Assembly (NCBI GenBank): GCA_014376985.1 | Contig: JACMQM010000338.1 | Location: 1 to 34,199, forward strand | DNA from: Cytophagaceae bacterium | GTDB lineage: Bacteria; Bacteroidota; Bacteroidia; Cytophagales; Cytophagaceae | Length of the DNA: 34,199 bases | Direction of reading: 5' to 3' | Part shown: positions 15,503 to 24,748 of the stretch, piece by piece | Position numbering within the stretch: position 1 is the first letter of the stretch | Layout of the letters: each line of letters starts with the position of its first letter | Made by a program: the position numbers and the translations under genes | Notes under the pieces: model-generated | Databases searched by the model: none | What the model was told of the DNA's origin: nothing | Seen by the model: only the letters and a program-made list of their open reading frames with translations

Positions 15503-17254
15503 ATGAATAAAAATCCATCGAAAAAAAACAAAGTCACCATTGGTAAAGCTTTTAAAACCATCATCTGGCCAAGAAGAAATTTAATTGCACTAGGTCTTCT
15601 ACTGATCATCATCAGTCGTTTAGCAAGTTTGGTTTTACCATGGGAAAGTAAAATACTTATCGACGAAATCATTCCCAATCAAGATAAGGATGGGTTAAAT
15701 GTTTTGCTGTTAAAAGTAGGCGGGGCTATAACGCTTCAAGCGCTCAGTGCTTTTTTACTCACACGTTTATTAAGCGTAGAAGCACAATTATTAATTTCCA
15801 AACTACGTGTACAAGTACAAAGAAAAATACTTTCTTTACCCATCAGTTATTTCGACAATAATAAGTCCGGGGCTCTAGTATCCCGTATTATGAGTGATGT
15901 AGAAGGTATAAGAAACTTAATCGGTACAGGTTTAGTGCAACTCGTAGGAGGAACATTAACAGCTATTTTATCTTTATACTTTCTGATTAAGATCAGTCCG
16001 TTGATGACCTTGTACGTTTTTTTACCCGTATCCATATTTGCTTTTATCGCGATGAAAGCCTTTGGATATATCCGTCCTATCTTCAAAAATCGCAGTGTCA
16101 TCAATGCTGAAGTCACGGGGAGACTAACAGAAACATTGAATGGTGTGCGCGTGATTAAGGGTTTTAATGCCGAGCATCAGGAAAACAATATTTTCAAAAA
16201 AGGTGCGGAACGCTTATTTGAGAATGTTAAAAAGAGTTTGACCTCTACGGCCATACTCACCAGTTCTTCTACGTTTCTTCTGGGTATGGCGACTCTAGGC
16301 ATCATAGGTATCAGTGGATATAAAATGATTGATCACCACATGAGCTTAGGGGACTTCTTATCCTTCACTATGTTTTTAGGGTTTATGATTGCACCCATTG
16401 TACAAATGAGTGATATCGGTAGTCAAATGACAGAAGCGTTTGCTGGTCTGGATCGCACGGAGGAAATCATGAACATGGATCCTGAAGACGATGCAGCTGT
16501 TAGAACTATAGAACTGAAAGAAATCAGCGGTAATATTATATTTGACAATGTTTCTTTCGCTTACCAGGAAGGAAAAGAAGTCTTGCACAATGTCAGTTTC
16601 AATGCCTCCTCAGGCTCTGTGACTGCGCTCGTAGGAACATCCGGTTCCGGTAAATCCACCATTGCCGGATTGGTGGCTACTTTTTTAAATCCTGATTCCG
16701 GTTTGATTACATTAGACGGTATCGATTTATCCAAAGTAAGTTTGACCAGCTACCGTCAACATTTAGGTGTGGTATTGCAAGATGATTTCTTGTTCGAAGG
16801 AACCATTCGCGAAAACATTTTATTCCCAAGACCCAACGCTACGGAAGAACAATTGCTTGCTGCGGTGAAGGCAGCTTACGTCAATGAATTTACCGATCGT
16901 TTCGAAGAAGGTTTAGAAACAGTGATCGGAGAACGAGGCGTTAAGCTTTCCGGAGGACAACGTCAGCGCATTGCTATTGCCCGTGCCATTTTAGCAGATC
17001 CAAAAATCATCATCCTGGATGAAGCAACATCTAATCTGGATACAGAAAGTGAATCGTTGATTCAAAAAAGTTTGGCAGAGTTGATGAAAGGAAGAACAAC
17101 CTTTGTTATTGCTCACCGCTTGAGCACGATTCGCCAGGCCTCGCAGATATTAGTGATTGAAAGTGGCCGAATACAAGAACAAGGTAAACACGAAGAGCTG
17201 ATTGAAAAGAAAGGCCGTTACTTTGAATTGTATACTTATCAGGCGAGAATATAA
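15503..17254 (+). CDS. ABC exporter, fused membrane and ATPase domains (MsbA/LmrA type)
   Basis: Half-transporter that dimerises in the inner membrane and exports a lipid, drug or peptide using ATP. Its 583 residues fit the family. The transmembrane domain (about 25-310) has six predicted helices, including LIALGLLLIIISRLASLVL and TFLLGMATLGIIGISGY. The nucleotide-binding domain has Walker A GTSGSGKST (378-386), Q-loop VVLQDDFLFEGTIRENI, signature LSGGQ (482-486), Walker B IIILDE (D506, E507) and switch histidine in VIAHRLSTIR. There is no peptidase or other extra domain. The substrate cannot be told from sequence; an MsbA-like lipid A flippase role is one option among several. It is convergent with the SMP-30-like gene; a heptad repeat separates the stops. 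Confidence 0.93.
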   Translation: MNKNPSKKNKVTIGKAFKTIIWPRRNLIALGLLLIIISRLASLVLPWESKILIDEIIPNQDKDGLNVLLLKVGGAITLQALSAFLLTRLLSVEAQLLISKLRVQVQRKILSLPISYFDNNKSGALVSRIMSDVEGIRNLIGTGLVQLVGGTLTAILSLYFLIKISPLMTLYVFLPVSIFAFIAMKAFGYIRPIFKNRSVINAEVTGRLTETLNGVRVIKGFNAEHQENNIFKKGAERLFENVKKSLTSTAILTSSSTFLLGMATLGIIGISGYKMIDHHMSLGDFLSFTMFLGFMIAPIVQMSDIGSQMTEAFAGLDRTEEIMNMDPEDDAAVRTIELKEISGNIIFDNVSFAYQEGKEVLHNVSFNASSGSVTALVGTSGSGKSTIAGLVATFLNPDSGLITLDGIDLSKVSLTSYRQHLGVVLQDDFLFEGTIRENILFPRPNATEEQLLAAVKAAYVNEFTDRFEEGLETVIGERGVKLSGGQRQRIAIARAILADPKIIILDEATSNLDTESESLIQKSLAELMKGRTTFVIAHRLSTIRQASQILVIESGRIQEQGKHEELIEKKGRYFELYTYQARI

Positions 17255-17315
17255 GAAAAGAGAAATGGGAGATGAGAAATGTATATGTTTTCTCCTTTCT
17301 CTTTTCTCCTCTCTT
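17255..17315. repeat. Heptad-repeat quasi-palindrome 5 between convergent genes
   Basis: The left arm reads AGAAAAG AGAAATG GGAGATG AGAAATG; the right arm (17288-17315), read as its complement, reads GAGAGGA GAAAAGA GAAAGGA GAAAA. The arms are separated by only about 7 bp, making a potential hairpin of roughly 25 imperfect pairs that fills the whole space between the ABC exporter stop (17254) and the SMP-30-like stop (17317). Confidence 0.75.
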
Positions 17316-17316
17316 G

Positions 17317-18228
17317 TTACTTACTTCTCAGTGCAAATCGAAACAACTTATGTGGTGTACCAATATACAAGGTATTCCCTTCGATACATAAATTATTGAC
17401 GATAGCAGGAATTTTAATCATCCCCAGTTTTATTCCTGCTGAGGAAAAAATCCGAACACCGGTTTCTGTAGCGAGAAAAACATTTCCGCGCTTATCCGTT
17501 TTTATTCCATCAGCATTTTCTGAAATAAAAATTTCACCGTTTTTAAATTTTCCATCTTCCAGTTCGTAACGCTTAATCATTTTCTCTTCCGAAAAACTAG
17601 AACTCACATAGACGTAACGACAGTCTGGAGAAAAACAAAGTCCGTTAGGATAAGTAAAATCGGAGGATACTAATTCTAATGTGTCGTTGAACCAACGGTA
17701 TATCCCTGCTATAGGCTGCGCTGCATCGGGATTAAGCTTTTGAGGAGATAATCCGTAGGGAGGGTCTGTAAAATAAATACTTCCATCAGGAGCTACTATC
17801 AAATCATTAGGACTGTTCAATCGTCTCCCTTGAAAACTATCCACAATTTTTTCAATGACACCTTCTTTATTCAATCTAACAATGGCGTGGTTACCGTGTT
17901 GACAAAAAACAAAATTTCCGTGCAAGTCATAGGCAATACCATTAGAGCCCACATGATTGGAATCTAATGAGGTAGGTAAACCATTCAATCCACTTTCATG
18001 CAAAAACACTTCTGTTCCTTGCTGCTTGCTGTGTTTGTAAATTTTATTTCTTACCAGATCACTGAAAATAAGATAGCCGCCTTTATGCCATAACAGTCCT
18101 TCTATGAAACCAAAGTCTGACGCCATGAGCACAGGATTGGCGGACATCCTCAGGATATGTGCTATATCCGGATGATACACCTCAATAGATTTACTCCAAG
18201 CCAACTCCATCAATAACTTCCCGTTCAT
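17317..18228 (-). CDS. SMP-30/gluconolactonase-like protein
   Basis: A 303-residue six-bladed propeller of the SMP-30/gluconolaconase/LRE family, whose characterised members hydrolyse sugar lactones with one divalent metal. The metal and substrate positions can be read: E43 in FIEGLLW, N141-D142 in LNSPNDLIVAPDGSIYF, N195 in YPNGLCFSPD and D240 in ENADGIKTDKRGNVF. No signal peptide is visible, so it is probably cytoplasmic. It starts 19 bp after the alpha-amylase stop, so the two are likely co-transcribed. A lactonase beside an amylase hints at glucose or gluconate handling, but the substrate is inferred. The start is ATG at 18228; an internal Met at residue 7 would be an alternative. Confidence 0.88.
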   Translation of the reverse strand: MNGKLLMELAWSKSIEVYHPDIAHILRMSANPVLMASDFGFIEGLLWHKGGYLIFSDLVRNKIYKHSKQQGTEVFLHESGLNGLPTSLDSNHVGSNGIAYDLHGNFVFCQHGNHAIVRLNKEGVIEKIVDSFQGRRLNSPNDLIVAPDGSIYFTDPPYGLSPQKLNPDAAQPIAGIYRWFNDTLELVSSDFTYPNGLCFSPDCRYVYVSSSFSEEKMIKRYELEDGKFKNGEIFISENADGIKTDKRGNVFLATETGVRIFSSAGIKLGMIKIPAIVNNLCIEGNTLYIGTPHKLFRFALRSK

Positions 18229-18247
18229 CCTTGTTGGTTTATGTGTT

Positions 18248-19738
18248 TTACTCTTTTACCCACACGGATACAGACCCACCATTCACTGTAAATCTTGCCC
18301 AACCGTCTTCATTAATGTTAATTTCTTCTGGTCTGTTTCCAGTAGCATCTCTGAAAGTTTTACCTGCATGTCTCTGTCCAACTTCCATGTCTTTGTATCC
18401 TTCACTGCCATTGGTTAGGACTACAGCACATCCGGAATTTTCAAATTCATCAACTCCATCTCTTGTCCAGCCAATTGTATTCGGATGGTCGAAATAATCT
18501 CTTTGTTGACCATACGCCTGATAGCGTCTTACTTTTACCATTTCATACAAACCAGGCACAGCAGTCAGTTCCACTTCATGATCCTGACCATCTTTTCCTT
18601 TATCGGTATATTTTGCTCCGTATAAAGAAGTATAAAATACACAAGGAATACCTTGCTCTCTCAACAAAGTAATCGCATTAGCTATCGGCTTAAACCAATA
18701 ATCCACCGGCGATTCAAGCATTTGCAAAGGTTGTGTATCATGATTATCTACAAATGAAATACAGCGATCTGGAGATTTTTGCATCCATGTATTGTCAAAC
18801 AACTGACGCATATCGTATTGATCGCCTTTTAGTGAAGCTTCCGTAAAATGATAATGCAAGGGTACGTCAAACATTTGTACACGGCCTTGTGACACTTCCT
18901 TATAATGAAGCAATTCACCCAAATCCTGCGTCCAGTGTTCCGCTACATTTAACAAGGGTTTGTCGCCGGCGATGTAATGTGTATGATCCAACAATTCATT
19001 GATCGCATGAGGGTTCATGTGTTTGATCGCATCCAGGCGAATGCCGTCAAACTTGGTGAGATCATAATACCAGCTCAACCATTTTTTCAATTCTTCTTTT
19101 ACAGCAGAATTTCTAAAATCAATGTCGCAACCCATCAGGTAATCGTAATTTCCGTTTTCTCCTCCTAAAACAGATTCATCCCAATTGTCTCCATATTCAT
19201 CATGAACAATTCTATAAAAGTTATCATTGTTGCCTAAATCATCTTTATCATTTACTCCACTGAAACTTTGAAAATCCCAGATGTATTCTGAATATTTTCC
19301 TTTTCTTCCCGGAAATGTAAACTTGCTCAAAATCTCTCGCTCATAAGGCTTGCCAACTTTCTTCAAACGATCGTGTGGGTCTTGATTTTGCACCAATACT
19401 TTTTCTGTTTCATCAGCACCCATTTTATGATTGAGCACCACATCAACGATTACTTTTAATTTATGTTTGTGCGCTTCTTCAACGGCGCTTACATATTCGT
19501 CTTTGGTACCGTATTTTGTTCTAACATTTCCCTGTTGATCAAATTCGCCGAGATCCCATAAGTCATACACGCCGTAGCCTACACCGCCGTCACAGGCTTT
19601 GTAAGCTGGAGGTAACCATAAAGCTGTTATGCCCATCTCTTTTAATCTGGCAGCTTCTTCTTTTAATTTGTTCCATAAACTTCCATCGGCAGGATAATAC
19701 CAATGAAAAAATTGCATGATGGTTTCGTTAGGATTCAT
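18248..19738 (-). CDS. Cytoplasmic alpha-amylase, GH13 (subfamily 5-like)
   Basis: Endo-acting alpha-1,4-glucan hydrolase. The 496 residues match intracellular and bacillary liquefying amylases. Conserved regions are DVVLNHK (99-105), FDGIRLDAIKH with nucleophile D236, LLNVAEHW with acid/base E267, and FVDNHDTQP with transition-state stabiliser D334. The N-terminus (MNPNETIMQFFHWYYPADGSLW) starts directly in the catalytic barrel with no signal peptide, so it acts inside the cell, probably on stored glycogen or imported maltodextrin. The C-terminal beta-domain ends at FTVNGGSVSVWVKE. It lies 24 bp downstream of the broken mscS and 19 bp upstream of the SMP-30-like gene. The family is certain; the subfamily is from the FVDNHDTQP motif and overall length. 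Confidence 0.95.
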   Translation of the reverse strand: MNPNETIMQFFHWYYPADGSLWNKLKEEAARLKEMGITALWLPPAYKACDGGVGYGVYDLWDLGEFDQQGNVRTKYGTKDEYVSAVEEAHKHKLKVIVDVVLNHKMGADETEKVLVQNQDPHDRLKKVGKPYEREILSKFTFPGRKGKYSEYIWDFQSFSGVNDKDDLGNNDNFYRIVHDEYGDNWDESVLGGENGNYDYLMGCDIDFRNSAVKEELKKWLSWYYDLTKFDGIRLDAIKHMNPHAINELLDHTHYIAGDKPLLNVAEHWTQDLGELLHYKEVSQGRVQMFDVPLHYHFTEASLKGDQYDMRQLFDNTWMQKSPDRCISFVDNHDTQPLQMLESPVDYWFKPIANAITLLREQGIPCVFYTSLYGAKYTDKGKDGQDHEVELTAVPGLYEMVKVRRYQAYGQQRDYFDHPNTIGWTRDGVDEFENSGCAVVLTNGSEGYKDMEVGQRHAGKTFRDATGNRPEEININEDGWARFTVNGGSVSVWVKE

Positions 19739-19762
19739 AGCGGTGGTTAATAAAGAATAAAT

Positions 19763-20626
19763 TTAAGATTGAGGAGCAGCCATGATCCCTTGTTGTTTAT
19801 AAGCATTAATGATATCAAGCAGCGCAAGATGGCGGCCTTCCATAAAGCTTGATTTCTGATGAAAAGGAATCCAGCACCAGATAACTAGTTTCACTACTTT
19901 ATCACCCATCTCTGTATAGAAAATTTGAACAGGTTTATTCTTAGTAAGAAAATCTAACGCTTTCAAAGCTTCTTTCATAACGGACACTACTTTATCCAGG
20001 TCCTGTTCTACGGGAATGGTAAACGTAAATTCTACTCTTCTATCCTCACTGCGTGAGTGATTAATAATCGGTTTTTGGAAAATGTCTTTATTCGGCAAGA
20101 TCAAATGCAATCCTGATAAGTATAAATAGTAGTAATTCTTAGTTGTATATCTTCCACTGTTCCTACAAAACCATTAGTTTCTAATACTTACCCCCACTTC
20201 AAACGGCCGTTTAAAAATCATAAATATGCCTGAGATAAAATTGGCCGTCAAATCTTGAAACGCAAAACCCAATGCCAATCCTATAATACCTGCGCCGGCA
20301 AGTAAAGCAGATACGGCTTGATTTAGATTTAATATTTTCAGCACAATGAATAATCCTATGATGACGATGAGCATAGAAGCAACTGCACTGAATAGTCTAC
20401 TTATAGATTCTTTACCTGAAAGCTTGTTCAGAATTTTATAACTAATGCTCTTTATGAATTTGCCCAGAAAAATAAACACCAGCAGAACAATGGATGCCAG
20501 CACAATATTCGGAAGCATTGAAATAAAGGCAATACCCCAGTGTGATAATTTGTTAAAAATAATACCTGTCCAATTATTAAAATCAAATTTCATAAGAATC
20601 CATTTATCAATAACTTCCCCCATCAT
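19763..20626 (-). pseudogene. mscS: Small-conductance mechanosensitive channel (MscS), split by two frameshifts
   Basis: The 5' part (20626-20174) encodes helices TM1-TM3, with the pore helix and adjoining segment LLAGAGIIGLALGFAFQDL then ANFISGIFMIFKRPFEVG. The 3' part (up to 20110) encodes the cytosolic domain, beginning LHLILPNKDIFQKPIIN. Between them the conserved beta-domain segment ETNGFVGTVEDIQLR is readable only in another frame. An extra A near 20182 (ATTAGAAACT for ATTGAAACT) leads to TAA at 20176-20174, and a missing T near 20111 (GATTG for GATTTG) restores the original frame. Corrected, the gene would encode about 287 residues, a normal MscS length. Either it is a recent pseudogene or the assembly has two indel errors. 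It is the first gene of a probable operon with the amylase and the SMP-30-like gene. Confidence 0.85.
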
Positions 20627-21308
20627 GAGATCTGATGTGGATGGATTTTTACAATTATTATGCCCTTCACCTTTCTATAGGCATAGAGGATTGTTTGAAC
20701 TTGTATTGAAACTTAGTAGTGATCAATAAGCACTAAGCCAAAGCAGTACTAAAAAAGAGTATTGACTTCCTTTATTCTTCATTGCTGTCGCATTATATAA
20801 AAATCCTATTGTAGATATTGATACCCTCTTTGGGCAAAAAAAATTTGTCAAAATTAGTTGATAAACTCTGTTTTAGCCCACCAATAAAAAGCTATTTATG
20901 AGCTGTTGAGTTAAAAATTACTTGTCTTTTTATGATTTACTATAAAATGTAGACACAATAGGTAGTTTTTTAAACCTATTTTTAGAAAAAAACAAATAAA
21001 TACCCTTTCAGAGCCTCATTAATAGGGTACATTTGTGTGTGTAATAAAAAAATGTATAATAACTTATTTTAAAAAATATTTTTGTGTCGTTTAAGTGCTA
21101 AAACATATTCGACACTTTTGAGTGAAAGTTATTTTTTTAAACTTAATCTCAGCTTTTATGTCTATACTTATGCTGAGTAACCGTATTGATTTACTTCAAT
21201 ACTTCTCATTATCAGTTAGTTAAGTCCAAAAAATGGATTACCTTTTGGGTTTACAGGGAATCAATCATCATATTTGTTCATTAAAATCTTTATCGCTCGT
21301 TTAAACAT
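20627..21308. other. Long AT-rich intergenic region without a gene
   Basis: No convincing coding region was found. It separates the mscS remnant (minus) from the beta-helix gene (plus). Visible items are -7-like boxes TACATTTG (21028-21035) and TATTTTTG (21077-21084), neither with a good -33 partner, and two inverted repeats: AATAGGT/ACCTATT (20957-20963, 20974-20980, followed by TTT) and TACCCT...AGGGTA around 21001-21029. If the boxes are used, the leader would be 220-275 nt long. Confidence 0.5.
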
Positions 21309-24300
21309 ATGAAAAAACGCTACACCCTTTTTACCAGCAATTTCATAAGTATGTTTTTTTCAATAAGTTGTGCTTTTTTAACCGTTTCTACGTGTTTAGG
21401 AGCCGCTTATAATGTCAATATAAATACTGATATCGGAGCTGGCGCTGGTCTTACGGGAGACTTACGCTATTGTATTACTCAAGCCAACGCCATTGCCGGA
21501 CCACATACCATCGTTTTCACAACCGGAGCAACCACTATAACCTTAGGTAGTGCATTGCCTGTCATTGTTAGACAAATTTCGATTACCGCTACTGTTGGAA
21601 CAATTGTGATTAATGGCAATGCAGCGGTTAACAATATTTTCCAAATCAATACAGCAGGTGCAAATTCTATCATCGACGGCTTGGTTTTGAATCGTGCTGT
21701 TGTAGCTCAAATAAATTTACAAACCGTAACAGGTGTAACGATTCTTAACTGTTATTTAGGAACAAATAACGCAGGAAATACGATTGCTACTTCCAATCCG
21801 CAATTTGGTATCAATATGGATTTCTCGAGTAATAATTTTATCACCAATAATGTCATCTCCGGAAACTCTATCCATGGAATATTGGTAAATAATACGAGTA
21901 ACACCAATACGATCAGAGGCAATAAAATTGGTTGTAATCTTTTGGGAACAGGTTCTATCCCCAATTCTGTCCATGGTATTGAAATCAATAACAACAGTAT
22001 TAACAATATTATTGGCGGAGCAGCATTAGCTGATCGGAATATCATTTCTGGAAATACCGTTATTGGGCTTTCTATTGTTGGCGCATCGAATGGAACACAA
22101 ATTATAAACAATTACATAGGTATTAACCTGGCTGGAACCGCAGCGCTTTCAAATGGCCTTAGTGGGATATCCATTACAAATTCACCTCCCTCAGCTATCA
22201 CTAACAATGTGGTTTCCGGAAATAATTTTCATGGTATAGAATTAAATTCCAGTGCAACAACCATAACAGGGAACAAAGTTGGAGTAAACGCAGCGGGAAC
22301 AGCTATTGTAGCAAACACACAGATGGGTATTAGAGTAAACGCTTCTCCTAATACAATTATAGGAGGCTCAGCTCTAGGACAAGCTAATACTGTTTCAGGC
22401 AGCGGGCAAGATGGTATTCGAATCGAAGGCGCTTCGGATGATGTTTCTATTCTTGGTAATTTCATAGGTACTAATTCCTCTGGAACTGCCGTCATAGCCA
22501 ATGCGCTAAATGGTATTAATATTATTAATTCCAATAGACCAATTGTCGGAGGTGTGGTTGCCGGAGAAAGTAATGTGATATCAGGTAATGGAGATGTCGG
22601 CCTAAGGTTTGAAAATAGTTCTAATGCGTCTGTTCGTGGTAATTTTATTGGAACAAATAATTCTGGAACAGCCGTTATACCCAACAACCACGGTATATAC
22701 GGAGGGACCTCAGGTGGAGGTGCTACCGCTAACGTCACCATAGGTGGAAATACTGCAGCCGCAAGGAACATTATTTCAGGTAACAATATCAAAGGCATTT
22801 ACTTTCAAAACGGTTGCAATGATTTAGTTATAGAAGGAAACTATATAGGCACAGATGTGAATGGAGTAGGATCTGCTGCAATTTTTGGAAATGGGGACGA
22901 TGGCATCTTTATTTTCGGTAGTTGTTTAAGACCTAGAATAGGAGGAACAACTGCTGGTCAACGAAATGTCATGTCAGGCAATGGAAGACTCTGGCCTTCT
23001 GCCTCTACTCCCAATGGCACAGGCATAAATATTCAAAACGGAGTAAACAATGCTGTCATCACTGGAAATTATATAGGTATTGCTGCAGATGGAACTGCGA
23101 GGGGAAATAAAGAAAATGGTATTACATTATTCAATGGTTGTGACAATGCGCTAATCGGTGGCTCTACGGCTACAACAAGAAACATCGTTTCCAATAATCC
23201 TTTTCAAGGTATCAATATTCAGTCTTGCAATGCTCCCGTAGTTATAGGAAACTATTGCGGGACAGATATTGCCGGTACCGGTATAATGGGAAATGGATCT
23301 TCAGGCATCTTGCTTCTTTTTTCCACCAATGCAATAATAGGCACCACAGCTACTGGTGAAGGCAATGTACTTAGCAACAACGGTCAGCTTGGTTTGCATA
23401 TCATAGGAGGTTTCGGCCATATTGTTTATAACAATATGATTGGTGTAGCAAACGATGGAACCACAGCTAGAGGAAATAAAAATGGAAATGTTTATATCTT
23501 AGGTCTTTCTGGAGGAGGAGCAAATGCAGGTAGTAATAACACTATTGGAGGAATAGGCGCCAATCAATCCAACATCATAGCCTATTCAACAAATACAGGT
23601 AGTAATGGATCATTTGGAAATGGATTTGGAATAGGTGTAGCAGCTCAGGACAATACAGCAGGAATTAACAACCTTTTTAGAGGTAATAAAATATTCTGCA
23701 ACGCAGGTCTAGGTATTGACCTAAACTTTGCCACTGTCTTTGGAGGTGGTAATGGTATAGGTAACAATAGTAAAACAGCGCCAGCCATTACCGCTGTTAG
23801 CTCTACCTCTACAACGGGTTCTGGGACCAATGGAGAAACCATACATGTTTACTCTAATGTAACTTGCACAACCTGTCAGGGCGAAACTTACCTAGGCTCT
23901 GCTGTGGTGGCCGGCGGTGTATGGACCGTAACACACGTCTCTGTTGCTGTTCCTTCCAACAATAGTGCTACCGCAACAAATGGTACACAAGGTACTTCTC
24001 AGTTCACCTGTAACTTCGTTTTACCAGTTGAGTTAATTTCATTCAAAGCGAAAGCACTTGGAAACGTTGCTTTGTTGAACTGGTCAACAGCCATGGAAAA
24101 AAACAATGCGGCTTTCGTCATAGAACGAAGTAAAGACGGTAAAACATTTGAATCCATTGGAAATAAAGCCGGTCAAGGGACGACCTTATCTGTTACCAAT
24201 TACGAATTTGCAGATGAGCATCCTTATAACACGTTAGTTTACTATCGCTTGAAACAAATAGACATTGACGGTACATCGACCTATTCATCTATCCAAGCAG

Positions 24301-24554
24301 TTTATTTTGAAAGTGCTACAGATGTCTATCTTTTCCCTAACCCGGCAACAGACGAATTAAATATTGTTTTGAATAGCGATGAACTTTATGACATCCATGT
24401 ATACAGCAACCTGGGTGTAGAAGTACAACATTTGAGTACAACGAAAAACAATAACACATATACCATTCAATTAACTAGTTTGGCTTCCGGTTCTTATATC
24501 ATCGTGCTAAGCAGCGCCAGTAAACAAATCACTAAACAATTCTTAGTGTATTAA
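21309..24554 (+). CDS. Secreted parallel beta-helix protein with T9SS type A sorting domain
   Basis: A 1081-residue exported protein. The signal peptide covers about residues 1-32 (ends TVSTCLGAA). Most of the chain (about 60-850) consists of right-handed beta-helix coils in repeats of about 60 residues, recognisable by GNFIGTNSSGTAVI, IGGTTAGQRNVMSGN and NGI-x-I units. A fibronectin/Ig-like linker follows at about 905-1000, starting LPVELISFKAKALGN and containing VYYRLKQIDIDG. The last ~75 residues (VYLFPNPATDELNI to ITKQFLVY) form a type A T9SS sorting domain, so it should cross the outer membrane by T9SS and may be attached to the cell surface or released. No lyase catalytic residues were identified; a polysaccharide-binding or adhesin role is equally possible. 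A clear terminator follows. Confidence 0.88.
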   Translation: MKKRYTLFTSNFISMFFSISCAFLTVSTCLGAAYNVNINTDIGAGAGLTGDLRYCITQANAIAGPHTIVFTTGATTITLGSALPVIVRQISITATVGTIVINGNAAVNNIFQINTAGANSIIDGLVLNRAVVAQINLQTVTGVTILNCYLGTNNAGNTIATSNPQFGINMDFSSNNFITNNVISGNSIHGILVNNTSNTNTIRGNKIGCNLLGTGSIPNSVHGIEINNNSINNIIGGAALADRNIISGNTVIGLSIVGASNGTQIINNYIGINLAGTAALSNGLSGISITNSPPSAITNNVVSGNNFHGIELNSSATTITGNKVGVNAAGTAIVANTQMGIRVNASPNTIIGGSALGQANTVSGSGQDGIRIEGASDDVSILGNFIGTNSSGTAVIANALNGINIINSNRPIVGGVVAGESNVISGNGDVGLRFENSSNASVRGNFIGTNNSGTAVIPNNHGIYGGTSGGGATANVTIGGNTAAARNIISGNNIKGIYFQNGCNDLVIEGNYIGTDVNGVGSAAIFGNGDDGIFIFGSCLRPRIGGTTAGQRNVMSGNGRLWPSASTPNGTGINIQNGVNNAVITGNYIGIAADGTARGNKENGITLFNGCDNALIGGSTATTRNIVSNNPFQGINIQSCNAPVVIGNYCGTDIAGTGIMGNGSSGILLLFSTNAIIGTTATGEGNVLSNNGQLGLHIIGGFGHIVYNNMIGVANDGTTARGNKNGNVYILGLSGGGANAGSNNTIGGIGANQSNIIAYSTNTGSNGSFGNGFGIGVAAQDNTAGINNLFRGNKIFCNAGLGIDLNFATVFGGGNGIGNNSKTAPAITAVSSTSTTGSGTNGETIHVYSNVTCTTCQGETYLGSAVVAGGVWTVTHVSVAVPSNNSATATNGTQGTSQFTCNFVLPVELISFKAKALGNVALLNWSTAMEKNNAAFVIERSKDGKTFESIGNKAGQGTTLSVTNYEFADEHPYNTLVYYRLKQIDIDGTSTYSSIQAVYFESATDVYLFPNPATDELNIVLNSDELYDIHVYSNLGVEVQHLSTTKNNNTYTIQLTSLASGSYIIVLSSASKQITKQFLVY

Positions 24555-24585
24555 TCTTATCCCTTTTTTCCGCTAAACAAAACAG

Positions 24586-24615
24586 AAGGCCGGTAGTAAT
24601 TATACCGGCCTTTTT
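24586..24615 (+). terminator. Rho-independent terminator after the beta-helix gene
   Basis: AAGGCCGGTA (24586-24595) pairs with TACCGGCCTT (24603-24612) around a 7-nt loop and runs into TTTTT, 32 bp after the stop. The complementary strand also ends in AA, so it could weakly serve the convergent gene too. Confidence 0.9.
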
Positions 24616-24748
24616 CTATGATCACGCTTATGAACAGTCAATGCTTTCTGTAAACTCTTAGATGAACGATGTATTGAGCAACTGAACTATCATGTTTCGC
24701 AGATGTATACAATACCAAGATGTGTTAGAAAAATATGCCAATTAGAAA

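Noticed and set aside
19763-20110. Separate small gene of 115 codons
   Set aside because: Its only start is a TTG inside a conserved MscS segment; it is the 3' part of the frameshifted mscS.
22229-22798. 189-codon minus-strand open frame within the beta-helix gene
   Set aside because: Shadow frame caused by the repetitive composition of the beta-helix coding sequence.
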